A DNA stretch of 64,000 nt. Origin: Lineus longissimus. Its lineage: Eukaryota > Nemertea > Pilidiophora > Heteronemertea > Lineidae. The stretch is from the NCBI RefSeq assembly GCF_910592395.1, contig NC_088316.1, positions 1,674,001 through 1,738,000 of the forward strand, read 5' to 3'. A model generated the notes under the pieces. That model did not search any database. It was given only the letters and a program-made list of their open reading frames with translations, and was not told the origin of the DNA. The first letter of the stretch is position 1, and each line of letters begins with the position of its first letter. The position numbers and the translations under genes are program-made. This document shows, piece by piece, positions 36,504 to 47,347 of this stretch.

Positions 36504-37656
36504 TAGGACACGCAATTGATAATAGGGGTTATTCGCAAAGCCCCCAAAACGACCACGTGTACGCGTATCCCGTTGTTCGACTTCGTTCTCAGGGATAGGC
36601 GGTCGCGTTGGCGTTTCGGGTGATTTGCGAAAACTTCCTAGTAATCAAAGGGCGCTTACGGCGTGGTGTTGTCCTTGGTTGAGATGTTTGTGATGGCTGT
36701 GAAAACACCAAAAAAAATAGTATACGTCGGTATATAATTATATAGGCATTATTGTAATTTAAAGGTGTACCGAAGACATGTCATATACTCTTAGATAGTT
36801 AACTTAAGTTAAGTTTCTCAGGGGGGAAACGAACTAATTTCGTTTCTTTTGGCTTTAGATACTTTTGCTAGACTCCTCAAAGTTTGATAAATACATTTGA
36901 TATGATGGAGATATTTATAGCATAGTGCTAATTATAAGATTTGATGTAATATCTGTTATAACCCCAACAGGGTTTTAAATTACGTTACTGATTCATTAAT
37001 GATTGATTGATTGATATATTGTTTGTTAAATTCAACTAACTAAAGTTCATGAGAATGTTTAATAACGTATGTACAATTTTCAATTTGTTCATTAAATATA
37101 GTCCTCGAAAAGGGACAAGCAGTCGTTTAGATCTTAATCATTGATGGCTTCGGTGTTGTTGTGATGGTTACTATGAATGCCATAATGCAAAGCGACTGTC
37201 ACTTAGGTACCAGGGTTTCAGGGTTAAAATTTACAATCCCCGATCGGAAATGACGTAGTTTGATCGCATTCAACTATAAATCCATTGAACAGTGGTGCTT
37301 CGTTAGTCAACCGATGACCTTTTTTTGGGGTGTGATCGGGGATTGTAAACTCGTTCCGGTTTCAGTAGATCCTGACATGCAAATGAGATCAACATAGTGT
37401 AATTTCGACCACAATGACTTATCTTATCTTATTGCAGTGGTCATTATAGCCCAATAATGGCACATATGAATGTTGATCTAATTCTAACTGGACGTGGATG
37501 GCAGCGTGCTCCTAGTCTGGGGCGTGCAATAATAATCCATGAGGCAATAATCTTACTGCACTATTCCTTACCTACGTATCAATGTGAAGCTACATCCTAT
37601 CGTTTGGGGAAGGATATCATCAAAGTACCAACACAGAATCCATTTTGCGGTCCACT
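36504..37656. other. No gene seen; 3' flank of the Apple-domain gene
   Basis: AT-rich sequence. A stretch at about 36540-36680 (acgcgtatcccgttgttcga and following) resembles 58635-58745, probably an old repeat. Confidence 0.5.
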
Positions 37657-37915
37657 AATTTGTTGTCAAGGTAACACACCAGGCTATTTTCCATTTACTC
37701 TAACACAACTATGTTGCCAAGGTGACACATAATATGATCAATTCAACGTTCCAAAAGAATGTTGTCAAGGTAACGGAGAACATTATCAACTCGACGTTCC
37801 AGAGGTTTGTTGTCAAGGTAACACAGAATATCATTAATTCACTTTTCCAACCGGTTTTTCTCAAGACAACACAAAATGTCATTCATTTGCTATCCCGATG
37901 CAACACACAACCCAT
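37657..37915. repeat. Degenerate tandem repeat, about 60-bp unit
   Basis: Four or five copies of 'ttgttgtcaaggtaacacag' followed by variants of 'atatcattaattcacttttc'. Open frames spanning it are repeat-derived. Confidence 0.75.
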
Positions 37916-38429
37916 TCGATGCAGTCTCGATCTACATGTCCATGTACATTTGTTGGAAGTTAACACAGAAAAAAAAATTCCCAAAATTAGTGTGGTCATG
38001 GCCTAGTCCTAGTAACTGGTACGTGATGTAAGTCCTCATCAACAACATGACATCTTCTGGACTATGCGACCAACAGAAACCCAAATATAGAAGAAAGCGG
38101 CTTAGTAAGTGCTGTTTAATAGAACTAGTCATGGCCTACACAAGCTATTCGCCATAAAACCATTCCTTGAAAACACGGACGAACACGTCTTGTCGATACA
38201 TGTATGATATGCTGTGTACCGCGACCATGTAACCAGCGGTCACCGACATAAACAGTTTGCCGTGCAGGAAACACGTCGCGTCCCGCCCCTGTCACTTGCT
38301 GGCGTTCTATTCATGAAAAACACCACTGTCTTCTTTGTCATTGAAAACCCAGGCTTGTTCGTTCTTCACGCAACATTGTTGAAGGGCAGTTATTATGCAC
38401 GCAAATTAGTGAAAACCTGGCATTTGTAG

Positions 38430-39099
38430 TACAGTGGAAGCCCGGTCGTCGGGGACCACCTCTGTAACGCGACCAACCCGCTATGACGACCAAGAATCGC
38501 CGGTTCCGAATGGTTTCCTCTCTAATTACCATTACAAGGCCCCGGTAACACGACCACCCCGCTACCCAGACCACGACCACTGGATTGGGCGGTCCAAAAG
38601 ACCAAATTCACCCCTCTAACCCAACCAAAGGGCCTAATTGCCGTAATCATTCGCGGCAATTAACACCACGGCGCAAAGCTCTCTCTTGATGACAGTGGCT
38701 ATCATGAGAATCGTTATGAAAACTTTTGTACACAGGTAGTTACTATCAAATGAAAACTAATAAACTGCGTTTTACGAACGTTTTTTGAATCAACTTATCC
38801 CTGTTTTTTTATCTTTCAGCCCGGTCAGTGTTAGACATGCTGGGTACCGAGCCCAAATTTTTTTTTCACTTGTTTTTTTTTCTGCTCAAAATGAAGAAAC
38901 ATCATCAGCCCCAAAAAGTTATTGGCTTTGAAAATTTTTCAGAATTTTGAACTTATGAAAAAGTTCAACCATTTTGGCGGGAAAACCTAATCATGCATTT
39001 TTTCCCCGGATTTTCAACTTCACTAACGCGACCACCCCGGTAACACGACCATTCAACTTCGGTCCAATGAGTGGTCGTGTTACCGGGGTTCCACTGTAT
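38430..39099. mobile_element. Inverted-repeat DNA transposon remnant, about 670 bp
   Basis: Starts TACAGTGGAAGCCCGG and ends CCGGGGTTCCACTGTA, so terminal repeats of about 14 bp are flanked by TA. The inside contains 'cgctatgacgaccaagaatc' and 'gtgttagacatgctgggtac', both also found at 61036-61240. The right third matches 8138-8263 and 26971-27215. No transposase frame. Ends and TA duplication resemble pogo/Tigger-type elements. Confidence 0.7.
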
Positions 39100-39519
39100 T
39101 TGTATATCAGTCTCCACAACGGGGATGTTAGAATATGTATCGAGGACGTACTTACACAACATCGGAAATTTCAAATTCAAATTGGGAAAGGCCCCTGATA
39201 TTTCACGTCCTATGTGCTGTTACTGTTCAATGTTGAACAGTCAATAACCTACGGTAAAACTCCCCCGTTTCGGGAAGCCGCCTGACAAAAAGACCGACTA
39301 TTATTTACATGAAGCACTTTTCTTTTTTTTTAAATTTATTCTTGATTTTACATTGAATCAATGCTATATACATGATTATGTGCACATATTTGTGTCTTCG
39401 GCACTAAAAAATAATAAAATCACAATCAGTCGCACTATTTGAAAATAGTGTTGAAAGACAGGTGTCCTCTCACGGACATCACCCGCTACACCGCTTTGGC
39501 CAGTTGAAAACACAGAGAT

Positions 39520-39837
39520 ATGCATGTAAGTCCAAGTCAGGTTATGATCAGCATCCACCAACTTGACAGAAAAGGCCAAGTCTCCATCTATCGACTCCGT
39601 ACAGGGCACTGCAAACTCCACCAGCACCTGAAGAGACTTGGGCTCCATCCAACTGCTTCCTGCGAATGTGGACTCGGCGACCAAACGCCAAGGCACATTC
39701 TGCAGGACTGTCCCTTGATGAAAAGAAGACAGGAATTTTGGCCGGAGCCATTGTCACTGAAGACTAAGCTATGGGGAACAGCCGAAGACCTGCAACAAAC
39801 AGCCGATTTTGTCGCGGCGCACAACTTGAGGTTATAA
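39520..39837 (+). mobile_element. LINE (non-LTR retrotransposon) 3' fragment
   Basis: A 105-codon frame contains RLRTGHCKLHQHLKRLG, then a Cys/His cluster CECG..DQTPRHILQDCPL. This is the usual C-terminal zinc-knuckle region of LINE reverse-transcriptase ORF2. The frame ends HNLRL and stop. Only the 3' end of the element is present. Confidence 0.8.
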
Positions 39838-40125
39838 TGGTTATGAAAATCTGAACGCAGAAGAAGAAGAAGGTTATGATCAAGACAACGCCGTGAGAGG
39901 TTTTCGGTGGTGTAATAAAATCTGAAAAAGTTCGGTCATTCCTGAATTTCGTCTGATAAAGTCGATTGTAAAATCGTCATAATGATGTAAAGAAGACAAA
40001 AGATAATCCTGCTAAACAACCACTGTCTCAGGAAACCCGTTGGCGTAAAGGTGCATTTTGTCTCCCTGGAGATAGTCCAATGTGGTCGCATGATGTCCCT
40101 GAGAGTAAGGCAAATGACGTCATCG

Positions 40126-43100
40126 TCACGTGGCATAGACTGCCCAATAGATGATGCTGAACACAGCAAAAGTCACTGGGAAAGCTGCGCGGGAAATCTT
40201 ATCCACCATCCTGGCCTTTTCCCGCCCTTCCGGGTCCCGGACGTATTCCACCTTTTCCACATCGTGAGGTAACTGAAAATCAAACTTTGATTGGATATAA
40301 ATGCCTAAAGACAATTTTGGTATTGAATTGTTTTGACGTTTGGTCTGGATAGGTTTGCGTATACTGTACAAATCAAAATTAACAACTGAAAAAAGAAACA
40401 TGAACAGTGCGTTTAGTTCACGATTTCTACCACCGCGACAACTATATATTATGAGTTAAGTTCTTCTTTTTACTTACGCTGGTCGTGCCGAACTGAAAAA
40501 GAAGAAAGGTATATATAAACTACACATATTGTCACTGTTAGTATCCTTTTTTGGCATATCAGATATTATGACCGAATCATTTCAAATTGATCATTTCAAA
40601 TATTGTCGTCTGTCGTAGCCAGCTATCCGCTAGATGTAGCGGTGATTGAAACTATGACCTTGACCTGGACTGGGACGCAGACTTGGCTCCAGCGGTGCTG
40701 CAAACCCTTGACCTTGACCCGGACTGAAGTGCTGACTCGGTTCCAGCGGCGCTGTAGATCCGCGACTGTGCTGACCCCCCCCCCCCCCCCGTCGCAGAGG
40801 TCACGAGTTTAACAGTTTTAACATGTCCTCTATTGAAGATCAGCCGTACTTGAAGTCCTATTATCCTGCACACACCCTTGGCCGTCCAAAACTAGAGAAA
40901 AAGACATGATATTTACAAAATATATCAAAAAGATACGCACCTTTCTTCCTGGAATCAACTGCCCGTTTTCGCCTATCACGTGACCTTTGCTAAGTCTATT
41001 CGACTTCTGTCGGATTATCACAGTCTTCCTAACCTCTCTCCGACTGAGGACGTTAACAAATGCATATTCTACCAAGGCGCCGAAGACGAACGCCATGCAT
41101 GATGTCATCCACACGTCAATGGCTCTGCAATAAACAACAGGAGAGATATTAGTTTTGACCATAGGCACCACCAATTTGGCGAGAACTTGAAGTCCTACAT
41201 GCCGATCTACCGTCGTTGTGCGTATATCCATCCTTCGCCGCCGATAAACTCCCCCCGATCGTTGGTCAGAAGGGCTGTTACTTTATCCCGGTAATCTCCC
41301 TGCATTCCCTTACTTTCCCACGCGTCACTAACATAACACTCACTTGTGGTTGTCGCACGAGACACGCACTGAAAGCCAATATAATGGAAGACCAGGTGTT
41401 CAATGAGCAACGGTTCCAGGGATGCTGACCAGACCCAAATGCACTGTGCATGTTGTATAGAAGAATGGTAACCTGATCATGAGGTTGGCATTATCAATGC
41501 AGGCCGCCGTCATTCAATTACTTTGTGTCGAGCAAGTTCATTGGCCACCCATTTATGTGTGGGCGTCTGACAGATTTCCCGCCCTATTGTTGTACTGTTC
41601 AATGATTACCTGACGTATGACACGTGTGGCAATCCCTGCCTGGCCCCGGCATTCTGGGTAGTGATGGTGAGAACCGTGGAGACCCCTAGCGTCACACGTC
41701 CCGGGACGGCATCGGCGTTGATCCAGAAGGAGACCCATGAAAGCATAACGATCAGTGCGCTGGGGACGAACGTCTGGATCATGTAAAACCCAATCTCACG
41801 GGTCAAGGCGAAATGGACGAGGAGGCAGGGAAATTCACCTGTGCAACGAGAATTGAATCGAATCAGCTGGCCAGAGTCCTCTATCGGCGATTGTTTACAA
41901 TATGTGTACATTCTGTGTACATAGATTTTGGTCAACAAAAGTACCCCTATGATGTTTCAATGACTAGCAAAAGTTAAAACGACCAACTGGCGTCCAACCC
42001 TTAACCGCTAACGATTGAATCTTTGTAGTGAGAAGCCCATTACAACATAAACAATATTAAGAACTCCAATGTCACGAACTTTTGCACACCTCCTCAATGC
42101 TTACCGGTTGTGTATGACTTATGACAAACATCCAGGCTAATATCGGTTAGACGAAACTCGGCCAACTGCATATCTTTGTTGAAAAGGACGGGGTCTGTAT
42201 CATCCCAGACAAACTCTAACCTGTCGCGGGTGTAGCCGACTGGAAAAATAGAGATTTCACTACCTGAGAGTAGAAATTACTAACTTGACTTAGCCTGCAT
42301 CTGTTCGATTCCAAGGAAGTGCTGGGTATATCAGCTCTCAAAAATCTCGAAAATCTCGAAACACACCTGCGTTGCACTCTGATCGTTCCCCGTTGGGAAC
42401 ACTTTCTTGTGCAAAATAGGTTTCCTCTTGGGCTCCTTGACGAGTGAGTGCTCTCCGTTTCATGATACCATGCCTATTCATCTCGTGCACCTCATCCCTG
42501 CCCTAAACAACAGCAATAATCTCTCTAGTTGTCGCTAAAGACTTATCCCAGCATGTACTTACAGCTTTCGAATTCAATGCCACATATCTGGGTATCAAGT
42601 GGGAACTTTTGGAGGGCCATTGCGCAGGCGATGGTCAGAGAAAGCCTGAAAAGAGATATATTCTAAAAATACCTACATGTACTCACACAAAGCATGGCCA
42701 TGATAAAGCCTTTTGAAGTGAATTACTGACCAACTTTTTCGACATTTTAGGCTTGTTTGCCGTGAAGTGCAATTTTTTCGTGAAACGAGGAAAAACACTT
42801 TGCAAGCATGGATTGTCAGGCATACTGGATTGTGATGGTAAGTGATACATTGTAGTATGAATACAGAACCATTTGCAGACCACTGAGAAGTCGTCAATTC
42901 GCCCTTCGCCGCTGGCCTGCTCGCTATGGTTTTTTACAAATTTCAGAGCCATGTTTCGTACCTCATGCTATATAAAACATCCCCATTACTGTACATGCGT
43001 ATCAGCTTATTGGGAACAGTGATATCATGGACGCGGCCTTTTTTCTCCATGAGAAAGATGAGATCGGGTGTCCATAGGTCATTTGCCATACGGGAGTCAA

Positions 43101-44583
43101 GATTTAACATGGTTTCGTTGCCTAAGGGTTCAAATGTTAGCCTCGGGTCATTCCATCGCTGCCTCATGAAGAAGGAGACGCGGAATTCCTGTTAGAATGA
43201 AAAGGAATACAAAAGGATGCAACTGCAAAAAATAAAATATTTGCATTCTCACAAATGTTATAACAATACGTATAACGTATAGAAATTCTAGAGTCTGTCG
43301 GATGAGACGAAAAGCCGTGGTCCCTTGTACCCGAGTGTCTCTGCCAGTGCCAGTAAAAGATCCCACTTAAGTGGACAGTGGCCTATGGTGGACTCAATAC
43401 CTCCGGCAAAAACCCAATAGGGTTACGACACGGGCAATGGTATGATCAATCTAATTAGTGTTAGTTATTTCCATCAAATATCAATTCATTTATTGTTGTC
43501 CGAAATGAAGCCCAGGCCCCAGTAGTTCGAAGCGGCATTTCTTCAGTATATTTCAGTTACACTGGCAACGTAAGCAATTAACGCCAGCGTTACTACCGCT
43601 AAGGTTGGTTGAGCAAACGAGCCTATGCATGCGGGCGTCTGGTCGAAAATCTTTGAAAATTATTTATAGTCTCCTGAGTTTCGGGACCCAATCGAATCGC
43701 CAGTTTAGAAAGAAAAAGGCGTCCTCGAAACATGACCAATATCCTAAGACTATGAACATGTATAGTTATTATTGGCTCACCATCAAACTCGCACAGTGCC
43801 GAAATTAAAATTCAATTTCAGACACTGGAATTGGTAAAATTCCGCCATCTTGGATATCGGCATCCTGAGATTCAGGTGTTTTCAACACTGCGTCACCACC
43901 ACTTCAAACTCCAAAGTCTTATCCAGGCCTAGTAAGTGCCACCTTCTTTCATAAAATGGCTTGTTTTATAAATAAATAACAAAATATGATCTTTGTAAAT
44001 AAAACCCGAGATGTTCTGGTGTGTTTTTACGTGAATTTATTGCAAACTATCAATGCAGCGTAGTGCAGCCATCGTGTTCTCGGGCGTAGTGGTGATGCGA
44101 TAGCCTCTTTGCAATTGTAAAGATTCTTTCCACATTTCCACATCCGCGGTACTGCTTTTCAAGATGGTGGCAATTCACCAGTTCTAGAGGAACGAAATCA
44201 GCGACTCTAGTGTCAAGATTGGCTCACCATATTCTTAAAACTTATAGAATCCAGCGCCGCTATGTACATGTTACATCGCACTTCAAGTGGCTCATCTGAA
44301 AAACAAGTAACGCGATTGGAGAAAATATGCTTGAGGATATTGTTAAGACTGAACAGTACTCCGCACTTCCAAACGAATTTGATTCTGTCGTCGAAGGCTA
44401 AGTTCGAAGCACGCCCGAGCCTCCTTAGGGTGTATATTTGTGTTAGCTGAAATACCCTGTTTAGAAACTCAAAAACCTTTATGTTTAAGAATACATGTTC
44501 TGTAACATCACTCACCACTTTCGAAGTTCGGCGGGATCCTTTTGTCATACGTGGCCAAGACCTGCTCAATTATTTCAAGTCGC
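40126..44583 (-). CDS. Glycine-receptor-like Cys-loop chloride channel subunit (5' exon missing)
   Basis: Pentameric ligand-gated anion channel subunit of the plasma membrane. Minus-strand exons: 44583-44516, 44295-44228, 43188-42962, 42645-42563 (83 nt), 42239-42105, 41838-41610, 41124-40941, a 15-nt microexon 40492-40478, and 40272-40126 with stop. Phases agree throughout. Signs in order: [30 protein letters not shown]; Cys-loop [15 protein letters not shown]; loop C pair [14 protein letters not shown]1 [23 protein letters not shown]2 with the anion-type [20 protein letters not shown]3 [20 protein letters not shown]; a short intracellular loop; TM4 [18 protein letters not shown]. The extra loop-C cysteine pair and TM2 place it with GlyR/GluCl-type channels rather than GABA-A or nicotinic ones. 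The ligand cannot be read from sequence. The signal-peptide exon upstream of 44583 was not found. Confidence 0.9.
40774..40791. repeat. Poly-C tract
   Basis: Homopolymer run in an intron of the chloride-channel gene. Similar G/C runs occur at about 18936-18951, 33740-33753 and 58621-58636. Confidence 0.9.
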
Positions 44584-47180
44584 CTGAAAGAAGAAAAAAA
44601 TGATCGAACGTTGAAACTAAGCCACTGCTAAGTCTGTTGTTCTCGCCAGGATAGAGAAGATATGATCGGGAATGCTTTATATTGATGAATCTTATTCTAA
44701 TTTTGGTGAACTTAAAACCTCGATCATGTGAGCTGCTCAGTACGACACGTCGCATCACATGTTAAACTGCGGTCATCGATTTAGGTCTCTACGTTTCTTT
44801 GCTGCTTTACCTCGCAGTCCAAAAAATCAGGCCTAAATGTAGCCCAATACATGATCTATTGTCTTTAAACAAAGCCCGCTCGCACCTAAGCCCGACATCC
44901 CTCTTGTTGCACTGTCTTATCAAAGGATAATCAAGGCCGGCAAATTTTGATCACATCGACCCCCACTAAACAGCTGTCAAGGGGTAGAATGGCCAAAAAC
45001 CGGCAAGGGAAAATAAACACAATGGGTCAGTTCTGCGTGTATTTATGTTTACTACGACGAGCTTAGTGGTAGTCTAAAAAAAAGAATGCGTTAGAGTACA
45101 TAATTATTACATTAACGATATGTTCATAAAAGGTCATTCCAGTCCCGCTTCGTCATATTGAGCTAAATTTGCCAGCACTGTTTAGTCGAATAACAGGCAG
45201 GCTGACCAGAAATTACACAAAATGTTGCGAAATTATCGTCTATTGCCGATGAAGTGGGTCATTTCCTCAACCCACGCCGTCTGTAACATTATCTGCTATT
45301 TTAGAATGGGGAAGCTTTTGGCCGAGTGAGGCGAAAAACTGAAGGCATTTCCAGGAATCGGACCAGGTAGATTGAACGGCCGATGATGACTCAAATAACT
45401 ACATGTATACCTTGAAAAGTTTGCAAACAACCCTTCTAAACTGCGTGATTTGAGAGTTTTCGAACATAATAAGCCCCAGTCTGACAACTTCAGCCAAGCA
45501 AGGGCGCTATAAGTGCGATTTGTTGCCGTTTCGGACTATGTATGCCAAGAGGTATGGTCGAATATGTTGGCGATAGCCCGATTCTCAGGCGTAGCTTGAT
45601 CGACGGGTACATGTATGACGGAGATAGCCAGAATTCAATATGTAGACCTGCTGCACATAACATTTCCCAAAAGTGCATTTACGTGGGCTGTTTCTTGATT
45701 ATTCAGCAATTGTCATTGGCCTGGCTGAGCAGAATGGCTGTTGTTATCGCGAACAGCCCATGAAGGGCCTTGTCATTGCTGTGTTGCTGTATCGACGAAC
45801 AAGGCATAACATATTTTCGTGGGCGGTAAATGTAGATTTAATGGTAGTCTAAAACCCGGGCTTGCAAAATAACTTTCGGGTGGGCCGGTGACTTCTTGGC
45901 AAACAGTATTTATTATACGTCTAGGCCAAAGTCGGACATCTTACATTCCTGATATGAGTAATATATATAACTCAAGGGGTCAATGAATCGCTATGACAGG
46001 AAGACAATAATTGAAGTTTGACCTACTCAAGATGGAAGTACTCCACGTTTTCGTTGATATTATCAATGAAAGGTACTGAGGACAATCACAACTTTCAATT
46101 TTTTAACGGAGGCGTAGGCCTTTAATGTATTTAATGTAGCCTACACTCATTTTATGAATGGGGAACCCTGGAGTAGGATTTGACCCAAATTATACATAAC
46201 ATGAATCATAGCGTTTATGATAGGGAATACCAATATGACTAACAAAATATCGTAAACTTATGTGGGACAATTTAATTAATTGAGTGTATGCAAAAACTGA
46301 TGACAAATATCTTGATATGCGGCTACCGTCAAATTTGAATATAGACCTGATCGAAATGAGCAGTTTTTCACGGGTGTGTAAAAACTAAGATCTAGGCTTT
46401 GGGCTCCGTCCGAAAGGTGTACGCGGGAAGAGTTTGACAATGGTCCATACAACCAGTTTCGGTCATTGTTGTCCTTCTGACGAGTTGTAAAAAAACATTC
46501 TGAAGCAGTACCCCCTTTTTCGTGATGATCATCATAGATCCATCCATAAGCCCTGGACACTTTTGACTGTGTACCTTTAAATAGACTGATCGCATTCCAA
46601 TATTGTTGTGTTCTGAATGGAATTGACTTATAGAAAGCGTTTTGTAATGTGGTTTATGACCTCTGAATTAAAGGGCTAATTACATGTAACCACAGATATA
46701 ATAATAACCAAAGGGCTAATAATAATATCCAATCATATCCATATTCATATCAATGCATATAAAAGATTCGTCACGAGATCTGATCCTTTGTGAGAGGTAT
46801 TCGCGGGGGTGGGATATTTTCCCCGTATCAGTCAAGCTAATTGCTGCAGAAATGAACGCAAGCTTTTCCAAAATGAATCAATCTCCATGGGAAACTGTAA
46901 TCAAAGTCAAGTGAGTTCTTTGTGAAAAGACATTTCATTTCATTTATTTGACACATGTGCCAGGTGACACAAACAACTACTAGGCCCCTATTGCAGGTAT
47001 ACATTAGCTCTAGAATAACTAGTTCCAAAAGCAAAACCTGATCGGCTGAAAAAGGGCCAAAAAACCTAAATGGGTGACTGATGCTGTGATGAGATCAAGT
47101 AGTGATATCGGTTACATGTCACAGAATTGTGGTAAACATCAAAGTAACAGTTCAGGAGTTCCGAGATTCAAGATCAAAGG
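44584..47180. other. No gene seen
   Basis: About 2.6 kb between the chloride channel and the helical-protein cluster. It should hold the channel's first exon and promoter on the minus strand, but I could not pick a signal-peptide exon ending in phase 2. Open frames are short and unremarkable. Confidence 0.5.
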
Positions 47181-47259
47181 TATAAAACCCATTTTGTTCC
47201 ACCTACTTGAAATGTAAGGAACATCACATGGTGCCATTCATGGAACTACCACTATAAAT
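47181..47259 (+). promoter_or_regulatory. TATA boxes upstream of helical-protein gene A
   Basis: TATAAAA at 47181-47187 and TATAAAT at 47253-47259 lie 161 and 89 bp before the chosen ATG at 47348. The second overlaps another in-frame ATG (47258), arguing against that start. Confidence 0.5.
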
Positions 47260-47347
47260 GGCCTCTGAAGATGACATCCAGGAACACTTTGGCGACATCG
47301 GTGACAAGGTGACTTTCTTTGCCGCTTTTTACATTTCCTTCTTTGCA

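Noticed and set aside
40652-40873. Possible extra exon of the chloride channel between TM3 and TM4 exons.
   Set aside because: A frame runs from an acceptor-like site near 40893 into a poly-C tract without a donor. The flanking exons join in frame without it.
47258-47347. Upstream in-frame ATG that would extend helical protein A by 30 residues.
   Set aside because: It overlaps a TATAAAT box. Copies B and C have only 6-7 codons in exon 1, and the internal ATG at 47348 matches copy B closely (MTSSTK versus MSSSSN).
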